In this document: in pieces, positions 22,826 to 34,068 of the stretch
Position numbering within the stretch: position 1 is the stretch's first letter
How the letters are laid out: every line of letters begins with the position of its first letter
Assembly: GCA_030248215.1 (NCBI GenBank)
Contig: JASANG010002559.1
Location: 81,859-145,858, forward strand
DNA length: 64,000 nucleotides
Origin: Enoplolaimus lenunculus
Taxonomy: Eukaryota; Nematoda; Enoplea; Enoplida; Thoracostomopsidae
Direction of reading: 5' to 3'
Notes under the pieces: generated by a model
The model's database searches: none
What the model was told of the DNA's origin: nothing
Seen by the model: the letters and a program-made list of their open reading frames with translations, nothing else
Position numbers and translations under genes: made by a program

Positions 22826-22961
22826 GAAGAATTTTATGTTAGCAAAACTTTCTTTACACCTGGACAAAAATTACAGTTTCACAGTTGTGAAGCTTTTATG
22901 TATAAATTCGTGACAACTATGGATTGACATTGCATATTAAAGCATTTTTTGTTAATTTCAG

Positions 22962-23221
22962 TGTCGCCACGATTTACAACGCTTCTCGAAAGCCGACACA
23001 TTACAACTTCAAAAACAAGCCGACAAAAGTGTTAGCGCCGCCTGATTTTACAATTTGCAGTGGATTTGGGATATTTTTAAACGTAACTTTGTTGGAATAC
23101 AATTATATTCGTCGAAATTTGAGCGATGCACTGTTTGAGTTTGGGGTTGTCGACGCTGTTGCGGATCCGGATCCAACGACTATGCTCGATGAAGAACATG
23201 GCATGACGGATGTTAATAAAG
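22962..23221 (+). CDS. DEG/ENaC gene A, second conserved exon (post-TM1 extracellular)
   Basis: Begins after GTTAATTTCAG and joins in phase 2 (AC+T) to the TM1 exon, giving HTVATIYNASRKPTHYNF. It contains APDFTICSGFGIFLNVTLLEYNY, here split as APDFTICSG and the following residues, the counterpart of the FPAVTICN-type motif that follows TM1 in DEG/ENaC channels. It ends AATAAAG|GTGAGT in phase 1. The last 30 residues (NLSDALFEFGVVDAVADPDP...) are longer and more acidic than in B to D. The frame stays open past the donor to 23487, but that part is intron filled by a GCACGTGTGAATAGG-type repeat. Confidence 0.85.
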
Positions 23222-23234
23222 GTGAGTGGCAGTG

Positions 23235-23410
23235 TTTAGTCGTATTCACTATTGTCAGTTTTGTTGCAACAAAAAGTTGCAGCTGCAACTTTGAAATGCA
23301 AGTTTTGTTCGAAAACGCTTTCGTTAAACTTGCAGGCGAAAGGTTAAGCTGGAAGTTCTCGCTGCAAAAACTTGGACATGTGAATAGAGGTTTATGGTTA
23401 ATTTTAAACT
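23235..23410. repeat. GCACGTGTGAATAGG-family fragment in gene A intron
   Basis: GTTGCAGCTGCAACTTTG, CTGCAAAAACTTGGACATGTG and AATAGAGGTTTA match the end part of 59483-59778. It starts just after the exon donor. Confidence 0.55.
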
Positions 23411-23872
23411 TCCAGCACCAAATGAAAAAATTGAGCTTGGCAATTTTTCAACTCAACGGAAAATCAAATTGGGTTCATAAAATTTAACTGCGACCTGGAC
23501 CAAAGGGTGTTTTGTATGGAGTCTTTAAATTTAGCGAAACGCATTAATTTTTTAAAATTTGTAGAAATTAGTGGTTAAACGTTCAGTTAAGAAACTTTTT
23601 TTCAGTAATTTTTGTGCATTTTCAATATTTATACATAAAAATTAAATTTTTATTGCAAATCTGACCGTTTTTAGAAATAAAGATGCAAATCCTGCACCAA
23701 AGTGTAAGCTAAGTTGATCTTACATTTTTCGTTTTATATTTTCTAAAACACAAATTCATACATTTTTAATTATTTCAACAAAATACGTTTCAGATTTATT
23801 AGCTTAAAGGCATCCCGACCCAAAAAATTAATAATTAAGTATTAATAATAGTGTTAAAAATCGAATACTATT
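23411..23872. other. Gene A intron, no feature seen
   Basis: AT-rich intron sequence. Confidence 0.4.
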
Positions 23873-24143
23873 TTAACCCCTTCACCGATAGAGTATACTA
23901 TGAGCAACTAAATACAATAATGTACAAACAATACAAACCCTGTGAGCAGTGTTCAACATTTATAACATATATGCACAGTGCAAAATCTCCACAAGACGTG
24001 AGAGCCTACTCGGGCTCGAGCGTCAAGCTCCTACATCTCAGTGGTCATCGTAAACTCATCCCACCTGTGAGACTGGGGTTCGAATTTTACCTTGAAAATA
24101 CATCTCATATGAAATTGAAAATATTCATATGAGAAAGGGTTAA
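23873..24143 (+). mobile_element. TTAA-flanked piggyBac-like element with tRNA-like block
   Basis: TTAACCCCTTCACC at the left, GAGAAAGGGTTAA at the right. Inner landmarks CACAAGACGTGAGAGCC, CATCTCAGTGGTCATCG and GGGGTTCGAATTTTACC (B-box-like). Confidence 0.85.
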
Positions 24144-24293
24144 ACGATTTTGGCGTTTCAAGCAGTTTTAAAATGTTTTTTGTATTAAGTGGAGAAACTC
24201 TGAAATGAATAGTTAGCTATTAAACAATAGCTTTTTTTGTTCACAACACAAAAAGCGTTTTGTATTTTTGACACGATTCATTATATTATTTAG

Positions 24294-25435
24294 ATCTTCC
24301 CTGTACAGACGCCGGCGTCATAATAATAGATATCGAAGAAGCCTATGGTCTGCTAACGGTTTTACCTGATTTAGGTATTTTACGCTATAATCTTCTCCGA
24401 ACGAGCAGTTTTAGTTCTCGTGAAATGAACATATCACGGGGGTTGTCTCGAATTGATGCTAAATTCGACGGCGACCGTATCAAAGCGACAAATTACTTAA
24501 TTGACTATTATATGCTATCGTGCAGTGCAGTGTTTGCACACTGCGCATACAACAATATGCGTGAACAGCTTAATTGTTGCAGTATATTTCGGCCAATATT
24601 TTCACTATTATATGGTCCGTGTTTCACCACTGATATGAGGGTGGTAAATTTATCGTCGAGATCCCCGCTGAATTTTATGAACGACGTTTGGATAACAATT
24701 AAAAAAATTGCTGACCCTCTGAACGCACCTCGAACCAAAAACGATTTGCTCAACAATCTATTTATGTACTTAGGACTCGAGCAGTACAATAATAAATTTT
24801 CAACGTTTATTCCTCAAACTCACACCGAAATGTTCGTTGACGTCGAACACGTTGAAGATATTGTTCGCCCGAGCGAATGTATCCCGGAAAATTCAACGCA
24901 ACTTCAAATATTTCAATCGTATTCGCCCGAGCGATGTTTTGTTGAAAAATCACTACTCGACCAGTTGAGCAGTTTCAACTGTCATTGGCCGTTATTTAAA
25001 ATGATGCATCCTGAAGTGTATCAGATCCCGTCGCCGATTCCGTGTTCGCTAAACGATCTTTCGTCGATTGATTTAATTTGCCAAGAGGATTTTGGGATTT
25101 GTGATTTGAATCATAAACAAGCCGCTCAGCATTCAGACTGTTTACCAGAATGTCAACGTTGGGTCTACACTGTGAGTTATCGGCAAAGTATGGAAATTCC
25201 TCGGTATGTGAAAAATTATGACGAAATTTCACTGTATCTTGTATACTCAAATCCTACATACACTTCTATGCTTGAAGTTGAAACGCTGACGTGGACTGAT
25301 TATTTGAGTATGGTCGGCGGATTGTGGGGACTTTGGCTTGGCTCGAGTTTAATTACGTTCATTCATATCGGGGTTACGTTTACGTGCAGTGTTTGGGAAA
25401 GCATTCGTGATCAATTTCGTCATCGACGCTGTTGA
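24294..25435 (+). CDS. DEG/ENaC gene A, large extracellular domain, TM2 and C-terminus (last exon)
   Basis: This exon codes most of the extracellular domain and the pore of a sodium-permeable DEG/ENaC (Pfam ASC family) channel subunit in the plasma membrane. It starts after ATTATTTAG in phase 1 (G+AT) with DLPCTDAGVIIIDIEEAYG. Extracellular landmarks are CCSIFRPIFSLLYGPCF, the SYSPERCFVE segment and CLPECQRWVYTVSYR, all shared with B to D. TM2 begins near YLSMVGGLWGLWLGSS; GSS is the G-x-S selectivity filter (spliced residues 995-997). A short basic tail ends IRDQFRHRRC at a TGA. At the inner end of TM2 a His stands where most family members have Glu. Gene A is the most diverged of the four. 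The family assignment is firm; ligand and gating mode cannot be told from sequence. Confidence 0.92.
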
Positions 25436-26029
25436 ATGCGAGCCAACAATTGCGCTCGATGTAAGAACGAGCGATGCTATGCGTTTGTATGGCGTCGTCT
25501 TACGTCGAACAGCATCACAAGTCAAAAAATTTTTGTTTACAAATTGGTGCAACTTATATGGATCCGTTGTCATGTGTGTATAACGATGTGGATCCAAATT
25601 TGACTTGTAGACCATAGAGTTGTACATGTATGAACAAAATCACGAACTATTCACAGTACAGTGCTAATTACGTTTGTGAATGCAATATAGATTTAGGAAC
25701 TCAAATTGTAGGTCAAATTTTTAATTTCTTTATTTTTTTGCGAGTAAAACCAGAACTACTACATTTGCTTGCTATATTTGCCATACGACTTAACTGGTGC
25801 TGTGGCTACGACATATATACAGTGTAAAATTAGAAAAAGTAACACCGCTTAGCTGTTATATACATACGTTGTCCAAAATTTGGCTAATTATTGTAAACCA
25901 AGAAATTGTCAAGCAGATCATAAACCAGGTATGTTGATTAATTTGGTTTGTACATTTTTTGGCGGATATTAAGAACTAAAATGCCGAAAGGCTTTTAGTC
26001 ACGGACTAAGCATTTTGCTGCTAAAAGCC
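25436..26029. other. Downstream of gene A, no supported feature
   Basis: About 40 bases after the stop loosely resemble the tail of gene A exon 2 (CGACGCTGTTG...GCTCGATG). Short open frames on both strands are not convincing. Confidence 0.35.
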
Positions 26030-26328
26030 ATTGGTTGGATTTTTAAAATCTTACTTAAGTATTTACTTAGGTTAATACTTAAGTAACCGACTTAAGTAAA
26101 CACTTAACTTTTTGAGCAAAAACAAATAAACCACAAATGTTTGCCATTGTCATAACAAGAAAGTAATAGTTTCGCTTTATATTGAGAACGCATCATGAGT
26201 CTACTATTCCATTTAGTTCAAACGAACTGTTAATCTGAATGTACCAAATTTAGTCCGCGACTTAAGTATTTACTTATCTACAGTACGCTTTTAAAAAGAC
26301 ATCATGGTTATTCAGAAACCCAATCAAT
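26030..26328. mobile_element. TACTTAAGTA-type inverted-repeat element
   Basis: Left ATTGGTTGGAT...CTTACTTAAGTATTTAC, right GTATTTACTTATC...GAAACCCAATCAAT. Interior shares AACAAGAAAGTAATAGTTTC, ATGAGTCTAC with 59959-60282. Confidence 0.8.
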
Positions 26329-26428
26329 GTAGGGCTATTGTACACTTTTCCCACATCTAAGGCTAAAGTTTTATGCTTACGATTAGCCTTAGGCATAGAC
26401 AAAAGTTTTGCTAATTCTTAGCATAATG

Positions 26429-26592
26429 GGCCAATAAAGAACAGGGGCGGAACTGCATTATATGCATATTCCTAAGCGTAAGCTTAAGCCTAAGCCTAAG
26501 CCTAATACAAGCAAAAAAATTTGTGTAAAGCTTAAGCTTACGCTATTCTAGTCAAACAGAAAAACGTTCCGCCCCTGATCTTTACATGGGCC
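26429..26592. mobile_element. Telomere-repeat element, compact 164-bp copy
   Basis: Ends GGCCAATAAAGAACAGGGG and CCCCTGATCTTTACATGGGCC (last part GATCTTTACATGGGCC). Few TTAGGC units remain. Confidence 0.88.
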
Positions 26593-27676
26593 GCATTATG
26601 TTAAGGTAAAATTTACAAGCGGTTGGTATCCAAATTAAAATAAGAATTTTTAAAATCGAAATTATATTTTGGACTTTAATAGACGACAAGATGTTAGCTG
26701 TACGCTACCCATGAACTTTCGTACGAAACGAGAAATACTTATTCTACAGTATTTTTATAATATCCTGCTAAATTCTTTGAGGTTAAAAAATTATCTCGCT
26801 AGCTTCCTTCGCTTGCAAACGAACGTTCACAAGAAGTATGTATCCATCAGAAATAAAATTCGGACTGCGCTTCTGCAATGATTAGGCTAAGACTTCACAC
26901 AGCTGTATTTTTTGCCTAATTGCGCTAGAGCGTAACTCTAAAAGTTACCCAAACTTTCTAGTTTACATCAAAGGGAACGCCGTGCTGTTTCTTGCAATAT
27001 ATTTTCTAAAAACGCTATCTTTTTGCGACAATAAGCAGACTATTCACAATCGTTTTTGGGCACAGTTGCACTCGCGGCATCAAAGGATCCCCACACAGGC
27101 CTAAGCCTCCAACGGAAATCAAACTTGACGTTTGTGTCAATATTTAGTCGTCAATTTGTGACTGACTTCCCAGTCACTTTGCTTGCAAGCGTTTGTTAGT
27201 AAATATTAAATATCGCGCGGTCGGTCCGTCACATCAGAAATTTCTGATTCTGCCACTGCATACTTGCAGACTTTATTAATTGATTTTGAGATTTGGTGTA
27301 ATTTTTACAATAAACACCTGTAGTCTCAATGAGGGTAGCGCAGGTCAATAATTGGCGATAGATGTTCTGCTTTGAATCAGTGAATGGTGAGCTTTGAAAT
27401 TAAGCACATTTTCGGCATGATTTAAAATTGCAGGATTGACAATATGGATCGTATTGTTTGGATACAATTGCAAAGTGAGTGTCTGAAAATTGCACTGAAT
27501 CTAACAACAGACTTTAATAGCAGTTGAAACATTGATTTCTAAAGTGCTTAACTTTAGATATTTAGCCGTCTAAAAGGTTGCAGCTACGATTTTGTAAAAA
27601 CAATTTTATTTTTTTGCATATATTATTGGTTTGACACTAGCTAAGTATCTGTTTACAAAATCTATATTATTAAAGC
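26593..27676. other. No feature seen
   Basis: The open frame 26669-26881 has no recognisable domain. Confidence 0.35.
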
Positions 27677-28345
27677 TACACACAAAATAAACTGTCTTGA
27701 AATTTCAAAACTCATACTTTCTTAAATTTTCAAGACATGAATGTCTTGTATTTCAGGCATTAATAACCTTTTAGCAGGTCAGAAATTCGTTTGTTAAATG
27801 GTTAAAACATAAATTTCTTATATTCAAGAATATATTTTCTAATTTTTATGTATGTAAAAAAAGTTGCTCCGTTTATATTCTTAAGAGAGCATATAAATAA
27901 TAGAATTTCAAAGATATTTCGGGTTAAGCTCAACCTCTCCCCAACCTAAGTTTACGTCTTTGACATATCTTAGGTTGTGAAATTAGCGAATTCGGTTGGC
28001 CTTATCTCCAATTTTGAATTTGACTTCTTTGGTAATCCTTGTTTCTAAGACATTTATGTCTTAAATATCAACAAAACAAGTCTTTTATTTCAGACATAAA
28101 TGTTTGTCTTATTATATTTCAGACGTATTTGTCATGTATTTTAGAAATGTTTGCTTTAATAGTTTATGAAACACACAAACTTAACACATTTAAACGTTAA
28201 AAATTTCACACACAGATTTCTGAAAACAATTCTGAAACTAATGTCTTGCATTCAGGACACATATGTCTGGAGTCTAGATTAAGACATAATCGTCATGAAT
28301 ATAAGAAAATATTTCTTGAATATCAGAAAATGTTTTTTGTGTGTA
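27677..28345. mobile_element. TACACACAAAA-ended element rich in AAGACAT/ATGTCTT palindromes
   Basis: TACACACAAAA at the left, TTTTGTGTGTA at the right, 669 bp. Interior repeats AAGACATGAATGTCTTG, TTTCAGACATAAATGT and TTTCTTGAATATCAG words, many palindromic. No gene. Confidence 0.65.
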
Positions 28346-28754
28346 CGTGTATTAGTTAAGATAAAAGTGATAGCAAAAACCTGTATAGAAGACTGAATGA
28401 TTTGACCATTTTCTTGTTAGAATTAAAATATTTTAAAGATACCAAAAAATAGAACGAAAACTCGAAACCGGTAAAACACAAAAAGATTGAAGACATTTTT
28501 TTCTGTGTTTACGAGGATTTGACAAAACTGTAACAGTTTCGAAATATTTTAAAAATGTATAGTTAAAATGGACAATATTTAAAACAAATTACAACGGAAC
28601 CATAAGAAGAAAGTGGTTGCAACAAACTTTATGACAGTTACATTTTAAGCCTCGTATTCCGGTGTTAATTTTTACAGAATACCCTTAAGAACTCTTTTTT
28701 TCTATAACTGCATATATTTTAACATATCGAATTATTCAAATTTATACTAATTGT

Positions 28755-29075
28755 GGCCCAGTAAAGATCAGGGGCGGAACGTTTTTCAGTGAGACTAGAG
28801 AAGAGTAAGCTTAAGCTTTAGACTAAATGTTTTGCTTGGCTTAGGCTTTGGCTTAGACTTAGGTTTGGGAATATGATCATTCTTACGCTTGGGCTTAGGC
28901 TTAGGCTTAGGAATATGATCATTCTTACGCTTGGGCTTAGGCTTAGGCTTAGGAATATGATCATTCTTACGCTTAGGTTTAGGCTTAGGCTTAGGAATAT
29001 GATCATTCTTACGCTTAGGCTTAGGCTTAGGAACACGCTTATAATACTGCTCTGCCCCTGTTCTTTACATTGGCC
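28755..29075. mobile_element. Telomere-repeat element, minus orientation, with internal tandem unit
   Basis: Ends GGCCCAGTAAAGATCAGG and CCCCTGTTCTTTACATTGG. Four tandem copies of a unit holding AATATGATCATTCTTACGC and GCTTAGGCTTAGG. Confidence 0.88.
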
Positions 29076-29105
29076 CTAATTGTTGAGAATTCAAACCAAT
29101 GTATT

Positions 29106-29269
29106 GAATTGGGCCGTAACAGTGTAAACATATTTCGCAGCCTAAGTCAAAGCGTAAGAATGAGCTTACAGTTAAGCCTAAGCCTAAGAAAAAAATTAGT
29201 CTAAAGCTTAAAGCTCAGCGTATTGCAGTCCCACAGAAAAACGTTCCGCTCCTAATCTTTACATGGTCC
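29106..29269. mobile_element. Telomere-repeat element
   Basis: Left GGGCCGTAACAGTGTAAAC (shortened end), right GTTCCGCTCCTAATCTTT. Lies 30 bases from the previous copy in opposite orientation. Confidence 0.75.
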
Positions 29270-29289
29270 ACAAACGTCTACGAAAGCAT

Positions 29290-29520
29290 TAGGCTCAAAG
29301 TATATTAGTAAGTATAATTTTGCATTATCGCTAAAGAATTTGATACAAGACAAATAAAACGATTAATTCAACGGATAGTTGCAATACCGTATATAAATCA
29401 GTAACGAAGGGCGGCGAAGGGCGGGTTTAAAATAAATAACAGTCCGTAAACGAATAACAGAGGGTACCCTCTCGAGAGACCAAATAGAAATCAGCCTTCC
29501 CCGTCTTATTTTGGTCACTA
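29290..29520. mobile_element. GACCCGAATAAGAAGG-family element, left-truncated
   Basis: TTGCATTATCGCTAAAG, AACAGTCCGTAAACGA, GAGGGTACCCTCTCGAG and CGTCTTATTTTGGTC match the right two thirds of 55998-56378. Confidence 0.7.
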
Positions 29521-29896
29521 CACTACAGTAGTGAAAATTTTTAAGAGGGAAAGTTATTGCGCTTTTGTGTGTTTGCAATTTTGGAAACATGCTCCTTGTA
29601 AAATGCAATTAAGTTTAACTGCAACTGCAGTGTGAAATTAACGTAAAAACTGTTAAGTTTTAATATGCAATTTTACGCAAAATTTAATGTTTTTTGAATT
29701 TTTGTTTACAAAAACAATGTATTTTGTTCGACGTTGCAGCGAATTTGGCACACATTCAATCAAAATTGGGATACCTTCAACGACGGAGGCAAAGAACGGA
29801 AGTTCATAAACAAAATTATTTTGGCAAAATGTCAAAACCGTCTAAAGTTGTTTCGCTCGTTACGCTACGGTCGCCAAATTTTGCAAGTATTACTGG

Positions 29897-30092
29897 TTTG
29901 ATAAAGATCAGGAGCGGAACGTTTTTCTGTAGCACTGCTATAGAGCAAAGCGTAAGCTTTACACTATACATTTTTTGTATAGGCTTACGCTTAGGTTTAG
30001 GTATAAGCTCATTCTTACGCTTCGGTTTAGGTTTAGGCTTAGGCTTAGCAATATGCCGATAATACTGATACAGCCCTATTGCATACATTGGT
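29897..30092. mobile_element. Telomere-repeat element, minus orientation
   Basis: GATAAAGATCAGGAGCGG at the left, ACAGCCCTATTGCATACATT at the right; TTAGG(T/C) words between. Confidence 0.75.
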
Positions 30093-30281
30093 TATTACAT
30101 ATAAAGGGCTTGCGCACTTGGAGACGTGAATAAAATAAGCTCAAAAGGGTTACTGCCAAAATTGCATATACTGTTTATATCCTTTGAAATATGCATTTTA
30201 AGCATTAGCAACGGCAAATTGTCAAACTCGTATAGTGAATTTTTGCTGATTACGTGTCTGGTTTTAATCTCACAGTTACAG

Positions 30282-30454
30282 ACCAGTAGCCAGCTCGTCT
30301 TGCTAGGGGGGCTAAAAATTTTTCAGGAGAGGCATTCAAGGGTTTTACAATAAGTTACAAGCAAGGTTGAACACTTTCTAGGTGGGCCAAAATTTTTGCA
30401 GAGGGTTGCTGAAAACCACCCCCCTGCCCCAGCTCTCCCTGGCTACGTGCCCGT
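30282..30454. mobile_element. GTAGCCAGCTC repeat, upstream of gene B
   Basis: AGTAGCCAGCTCGTCTTGC to CCCTGGCTACGTGCC; inner GGGGGGCTAAAAATTTTTC and CATTCAAGGGTTTTACA. Ends are inverted (GTAGCCAG/CTGGCTAC). Confidence 0.7.
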
Positions 30455-30534
30455 GAAATTATATGGATTTCTTAAATTATATTTATATTCTTTGAGTGAA
30501 CTAAAATTCACTTATTAGTAATTTTTTTGAACCA

Positions 30535-30812
30535 ATGTCGAGTCAAAGCGAACCTGAATCGCTTCGCGAGTTAATAAATATAAAATCAGCAACTGAAAAC
30601 GATAATACCGTCACTAGCGATAACCGTAAACCTAATGTTGCTATTGGTCAAAATTATGGGTTTTGGAGCAAATCAAGACAAGCTGTCAAAGAAGGTCTTG
30701 AAAACAGCGGATTACACGGAGTATCGAGCGTTTTTGGTGCAACATCGACGTGGAGTAAATGCTTATGGATTATTTTACTGCTCATTTTCCTTACTTGTGC
30801 CATTTTGCATAC
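30535..30812 (+). CDS. DEG/ENaC gene B, exon 1 (N-terminus, HG motif, TM1)
   Basis: An ATG at 30535 opens 92 codons. A Ser/Glu/Asn-rich cytoplasmic tail of about 40 residues is followed by FWSKSRQAVKEGLENSGLHG with the family His-Gly motif at residues 61-62. TM1 spans about residues 74-92 (WSKCLWIILLLIFLTCAIL). The exon ends at CATAC|GTAAGT in phase 2. This ATG is the first in the open frame. The exon is flanked on both sides by copies of one repeat family (30282-30454 and 30874-31016). Confidence 0.9.
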
Positions 30813-30873
30813 GTAAGTTCGATTCTGAGCACCACTTATAACCTTAGACTTGTGTTCTGTATGGACTTGCGGC

Positions 30874-31016
30874 AGACCCGTAGCCAGCTCGCAGTTTCAG
30901 CAAGGGCATACAATGGGTTTTCGCTGAGTTACAAGCAAGGTTGAAAATTTTCTAGAGAGGGATAAATTTTTATCCAGGCGGGCTGAGTCTCACCTGTCCC
31001 CCTTGGTTACGGGTGT
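30874..31016. mobile_element. GTAGCCAGCTC repeat, downstream of gene B exon 1
   Basis: CCGTAGCCAGCTCGCAG to CCTTGGTTACGGG; same inner words as 30282-30454 and same orientation. Confidence 0.65.
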
Positions 31017-31601
31017 GACTTATGTTACCACTGGTACAATAAGAGCAACAATCGTTCTATGCTGTCTATATCCGGCCAGTGATAGTAATTTTTATTAAGT
31101 TTACATTTTGAAAACAGTTTGAAATAACGAAAATTTTTGGAAATGGGACGCTAGCGCCACAGGACACCTCCAAACCTCTCAAGTTGACAGAGAATAACGC
31201 ACGTTAGATCAGTCGACTAAAAAACGCAAAATTGTATAAATACTTAAACGTTGCGCCTAAGTGCTTACAGTACACTTTCTCTACGATTGCCCATACTGTA
31301 GGTGTTGATTATATTTTTACATCCGCGTGTGCATTTTAAGTCAGATGAGCCATAAAATCAGACATTAAACTGATTGATCAAATCTCTGAGCGGTCAACGT
31401 GTAATTCTTTGGTTCCTACGGAACGTTCCTTGTGACCGCTGCACAATGGTAACAAGTGATCTTATATTACTTGATGAATATGCGTAAAATTTCACGGCAA
31501 AATTTCGCTTCTGTGGCTATGTGAACAATTTGAAGCTAGGACCTTGATTATATACTGAAATGATTTAATACCAAAATTACGCGTGACTAACTCTATTGCC
31601 T

Positions 31602-31812
31602 ATATTCTCAAATGAGTATAGCAACTATCTTCAGTCAGTAATAGGTTTTCAAACTCACAAACAGTTGCAGTTGTTGAACTTCGAAATTGGTCTAAGAGTA
31701 GAGCAAATAAGATACGAAAAATGCGGTGAATTATGAGCCTCAGCATTCACTTGTTCTAAAGTTACAAAACGGATCACCAACTGGTAATAGATGCTATACA
31801 CATTTGAAAATA
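31602..31812. mobile_element. CTCAAATGTGTATAG-type inverted-repeat element
   Basis: ATTCTCAAATGAGTATAGCAA / ATGCTATACACATTTGAAAATA ends (first part ATTCTCAAATGAG); about 211 bp. Confidence 0.8.
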
Positions 31813-31891
31813 TTGGCCTAGGTTCAATATAAAATAATCTTACCTATTTATACCGGTTTCGCTATTAGGTTTGTGTATAATTTTGCTTCAG

Positions 31892-32136
31892 AACTGTTAC
31901 CATAATGCATGCATCAGACAAACCAACCCATTACGTTTTCAACAATCAACGAACTATCGATTTACCAGCGCCTGATTTTACAATTTGCAGTGGTGCTGGC
32001 ATATTTCTGAACGTTACTTTGCTCGAAAGTAATTTTTTTGCAGAAAAACAACAAATATCACATGGTATTTCTACAACATCTCAACAACCTGTAATTTCTG
32101 CTAAAAATTCTGAAATTGACCATATCAAAATTGCAG
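31892..32136 (+). CDS. DEG/ENaC gene B, exon 2 (post-TM1 extracellular)
   Basis: Follows the acceptor TTTTGCTTCAG and joins in phase 2 to give HTTVTIMHASDKPTHYVF. The APDFTICSGAGIF motif is the post-TM1 signature of the family. A Ser/Gln-rich spacer (EKQQISHGISTTSQQPVISA) varies between paralogues. The exon ends ATTGCAG|GTAATT in phase 1. Confidence 0.88.
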
Positions 32137-32920
32137 GTAATTATTTAAATTTATTACGATAATAATTCTGATGTTATTTTAAGTTGTTTGAGAAACAGTC
32201 TTATATGTTAGCCAGTGTTAGTAATTAGAAGATGTACAAAATTACCAAAAATTAGGCAAAATTGTTATCATGGATTGAACAAATAGCTGTTTATGAAACA
32301 CTTATGAGTTTCAATAGCAAAATAAATTTTCTCATCATTCGAGGTGGCACAATTGTAAAAGTTGTATTCTTTTTTCTATATGTTTTTGTAAGTCACGTAA
32401 CCTTGCAAAGCTGCGGATATGTTTCACTGTGACATATCACAGCTTGCTTCTGAAAACCAGTTAAATATTTTTGCCAATCTGATTTTTTCAACTCTGCAAA
32501 GTAGGTGGGATTTTTATGAACAAATATTTGAATGAATATTAATTTTAAAATTGGTTAAAACCCCTTGTTTTTAAATTTTACAAATTACAGAAAAAACATA
32601 TCCTTTTTATGGCCCAACAAGGGGCACTTTAATAACTTGTTATTTTATTTGTTACGACAAGAATCTACAAAATATTCGGAAGCAAAACAACATTGACATG
32701 AAAATAGGAAAGTATATTTGTAGGATTTTCGTACTTAAAGACGATATTTTTGCTAAGTCGTTTATTCATCGCTGGCTCTCTTAATTTCATATCGCTACTT
32801 CCGTTTTCTGTAAATTTCGCCTTTACATTCTGTGTATTTTTGGGCACATAAATAGAAAAACCACAAAACGGAGTTAGACTGCTCTTACCAAAACTTTCAA
32901 ATTATTTTTGTTTGTTTAAG
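32137..32920. other. Gene B intron 2, no repeat recognised
   Basis: AT-rich, no recognised element. Confidence 0.6.
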
Positions 32921-34068
32921 AAAACAAAAAAATCGGTCAACGTCGTACAAGCGTCATACCAATTAATATTGAAGAAGTATATGGTATATTAACGGTGTTA
33001 CCAGATCTTGGTATGTTGCGTTATAATATGCTCAGAAATAGCAAATTTAACCATTCCCAGTTGAATATCACTCGTGGATTGAGTCGGATCGATGAAAAGT
33101 TCAACGGCGATCGGATGCATGCAATGCAGTACATCACAGACCATTACATGTTGCATTGCAGTCAAGTGTTCAAAGAGTGTTTGTACGACAATTTGCGGGA
33201 AAATGTTGACTGTTGCAGTATATTTCAACCAATGTATTCATTGCTTTATGGTCAATGTTTTGCAAGTAACATGAGTTTGTTGCAAAAAATGGGAAATAAT
33301 ATGACACTAACTTCATTGAACGATATTTGGATCACGCTTAGAACAATTACAGAACCGTCTGTAATTCCACGTACACGGAATGATATCTTGAATAATTTAT
33401 TCATGTATCTTGGTTATGAGCAGTACAACGACCGTTTCGCCACATTTATTCCAGCAACACACACTGAATTGCATATAAGCGTCGTTCATGTGCAAGACTT
33501 ATCCCCGCCGTCAAAATGCATCAAGCGAAATTCTGCACAACTTCAACTTTTCAAATCTTATTCGCCAGAAGTTTGTTTGGTTGAAAACTCAATTCTCAGT
33601 GATTTGAAAAACTACAGTTGCTTCTGGCCGCTGTTCAAATTAATGAATCCGGACGCTTATCAGATGCCATCTTCGACTCCGTGTTCCCTGCAAAATCTGT
33701 CTGCGTTTAAATTAACCTGTCAAGAAAAGTTTGGCATCTGCACTTTGGATCATGGAAAACAGGCAAATGATATCAGGTCAAAGTGTTTACCGGAATGTGA
33801 TCGATGGGAATACGAAATGAGCTATCGCTTAACAGTGGATGTACCAAAAATATTGAACGACCCGGACCATGTTACGTTGTATGTAACTTACGCAAGCACA
33901 AGATTTACTTCAATGGTAGAAGTTGAAACTTTAACTTGGACAGATTACCTTAGCATGGTTGGTGGCTTATGGGGCTTATGGCTTGGATCGAGTTTAATTA
34001 CATTTATTCATATTGTTGTGACTTGTGTTTACAGTCTATGCAACACTGTCACAAGCAATGTAGAATAG
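32921..34068 (+). CDS. DEG/ENaC gene B, large extracellular domain, TM2 and C-terminus
   Basis: Completes a 556-residue channel subunit (278+245+1148 bases close exactly in frame). The acceptor TTTGTTTAAG is slightly weak but gives the required phase 1 and ENKKIGQRRTSVIPINIEEVYG. The extracellular Cys set matches A, C and D, including CCSIFQPMYSLLYGQCF and KCLPECDRWEYEMSYR; NIT, NMT and NLS are possible glycosylation sites. TM2 carries YLSMVGGLWGLWLGSS, with the GSS filter at 530-532 and His538 at the usual Glu position. The cytoplasmic tail after TM2 is very short. From about 32956 to 33842 it is nearly identical in DNA to gene C (three differences seen by eye), then abruptly diverges. Family assignment is secure; partners and activator are unknown. 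Confidence 0.93.

Larger units (their letters stand above)
30813..31891. other. Gene B intron 1
   Basis: Holds the two repeats listed; otherwise AT-rich and featureless. Confidence 0.7.

Noticed and set aside
22924-23487. 187-codon reading frame as one exon
   Set aside because: Only 22962-23221 is exon by splice sites and paralogue comparison; the rest is intron with a repeat fragment.
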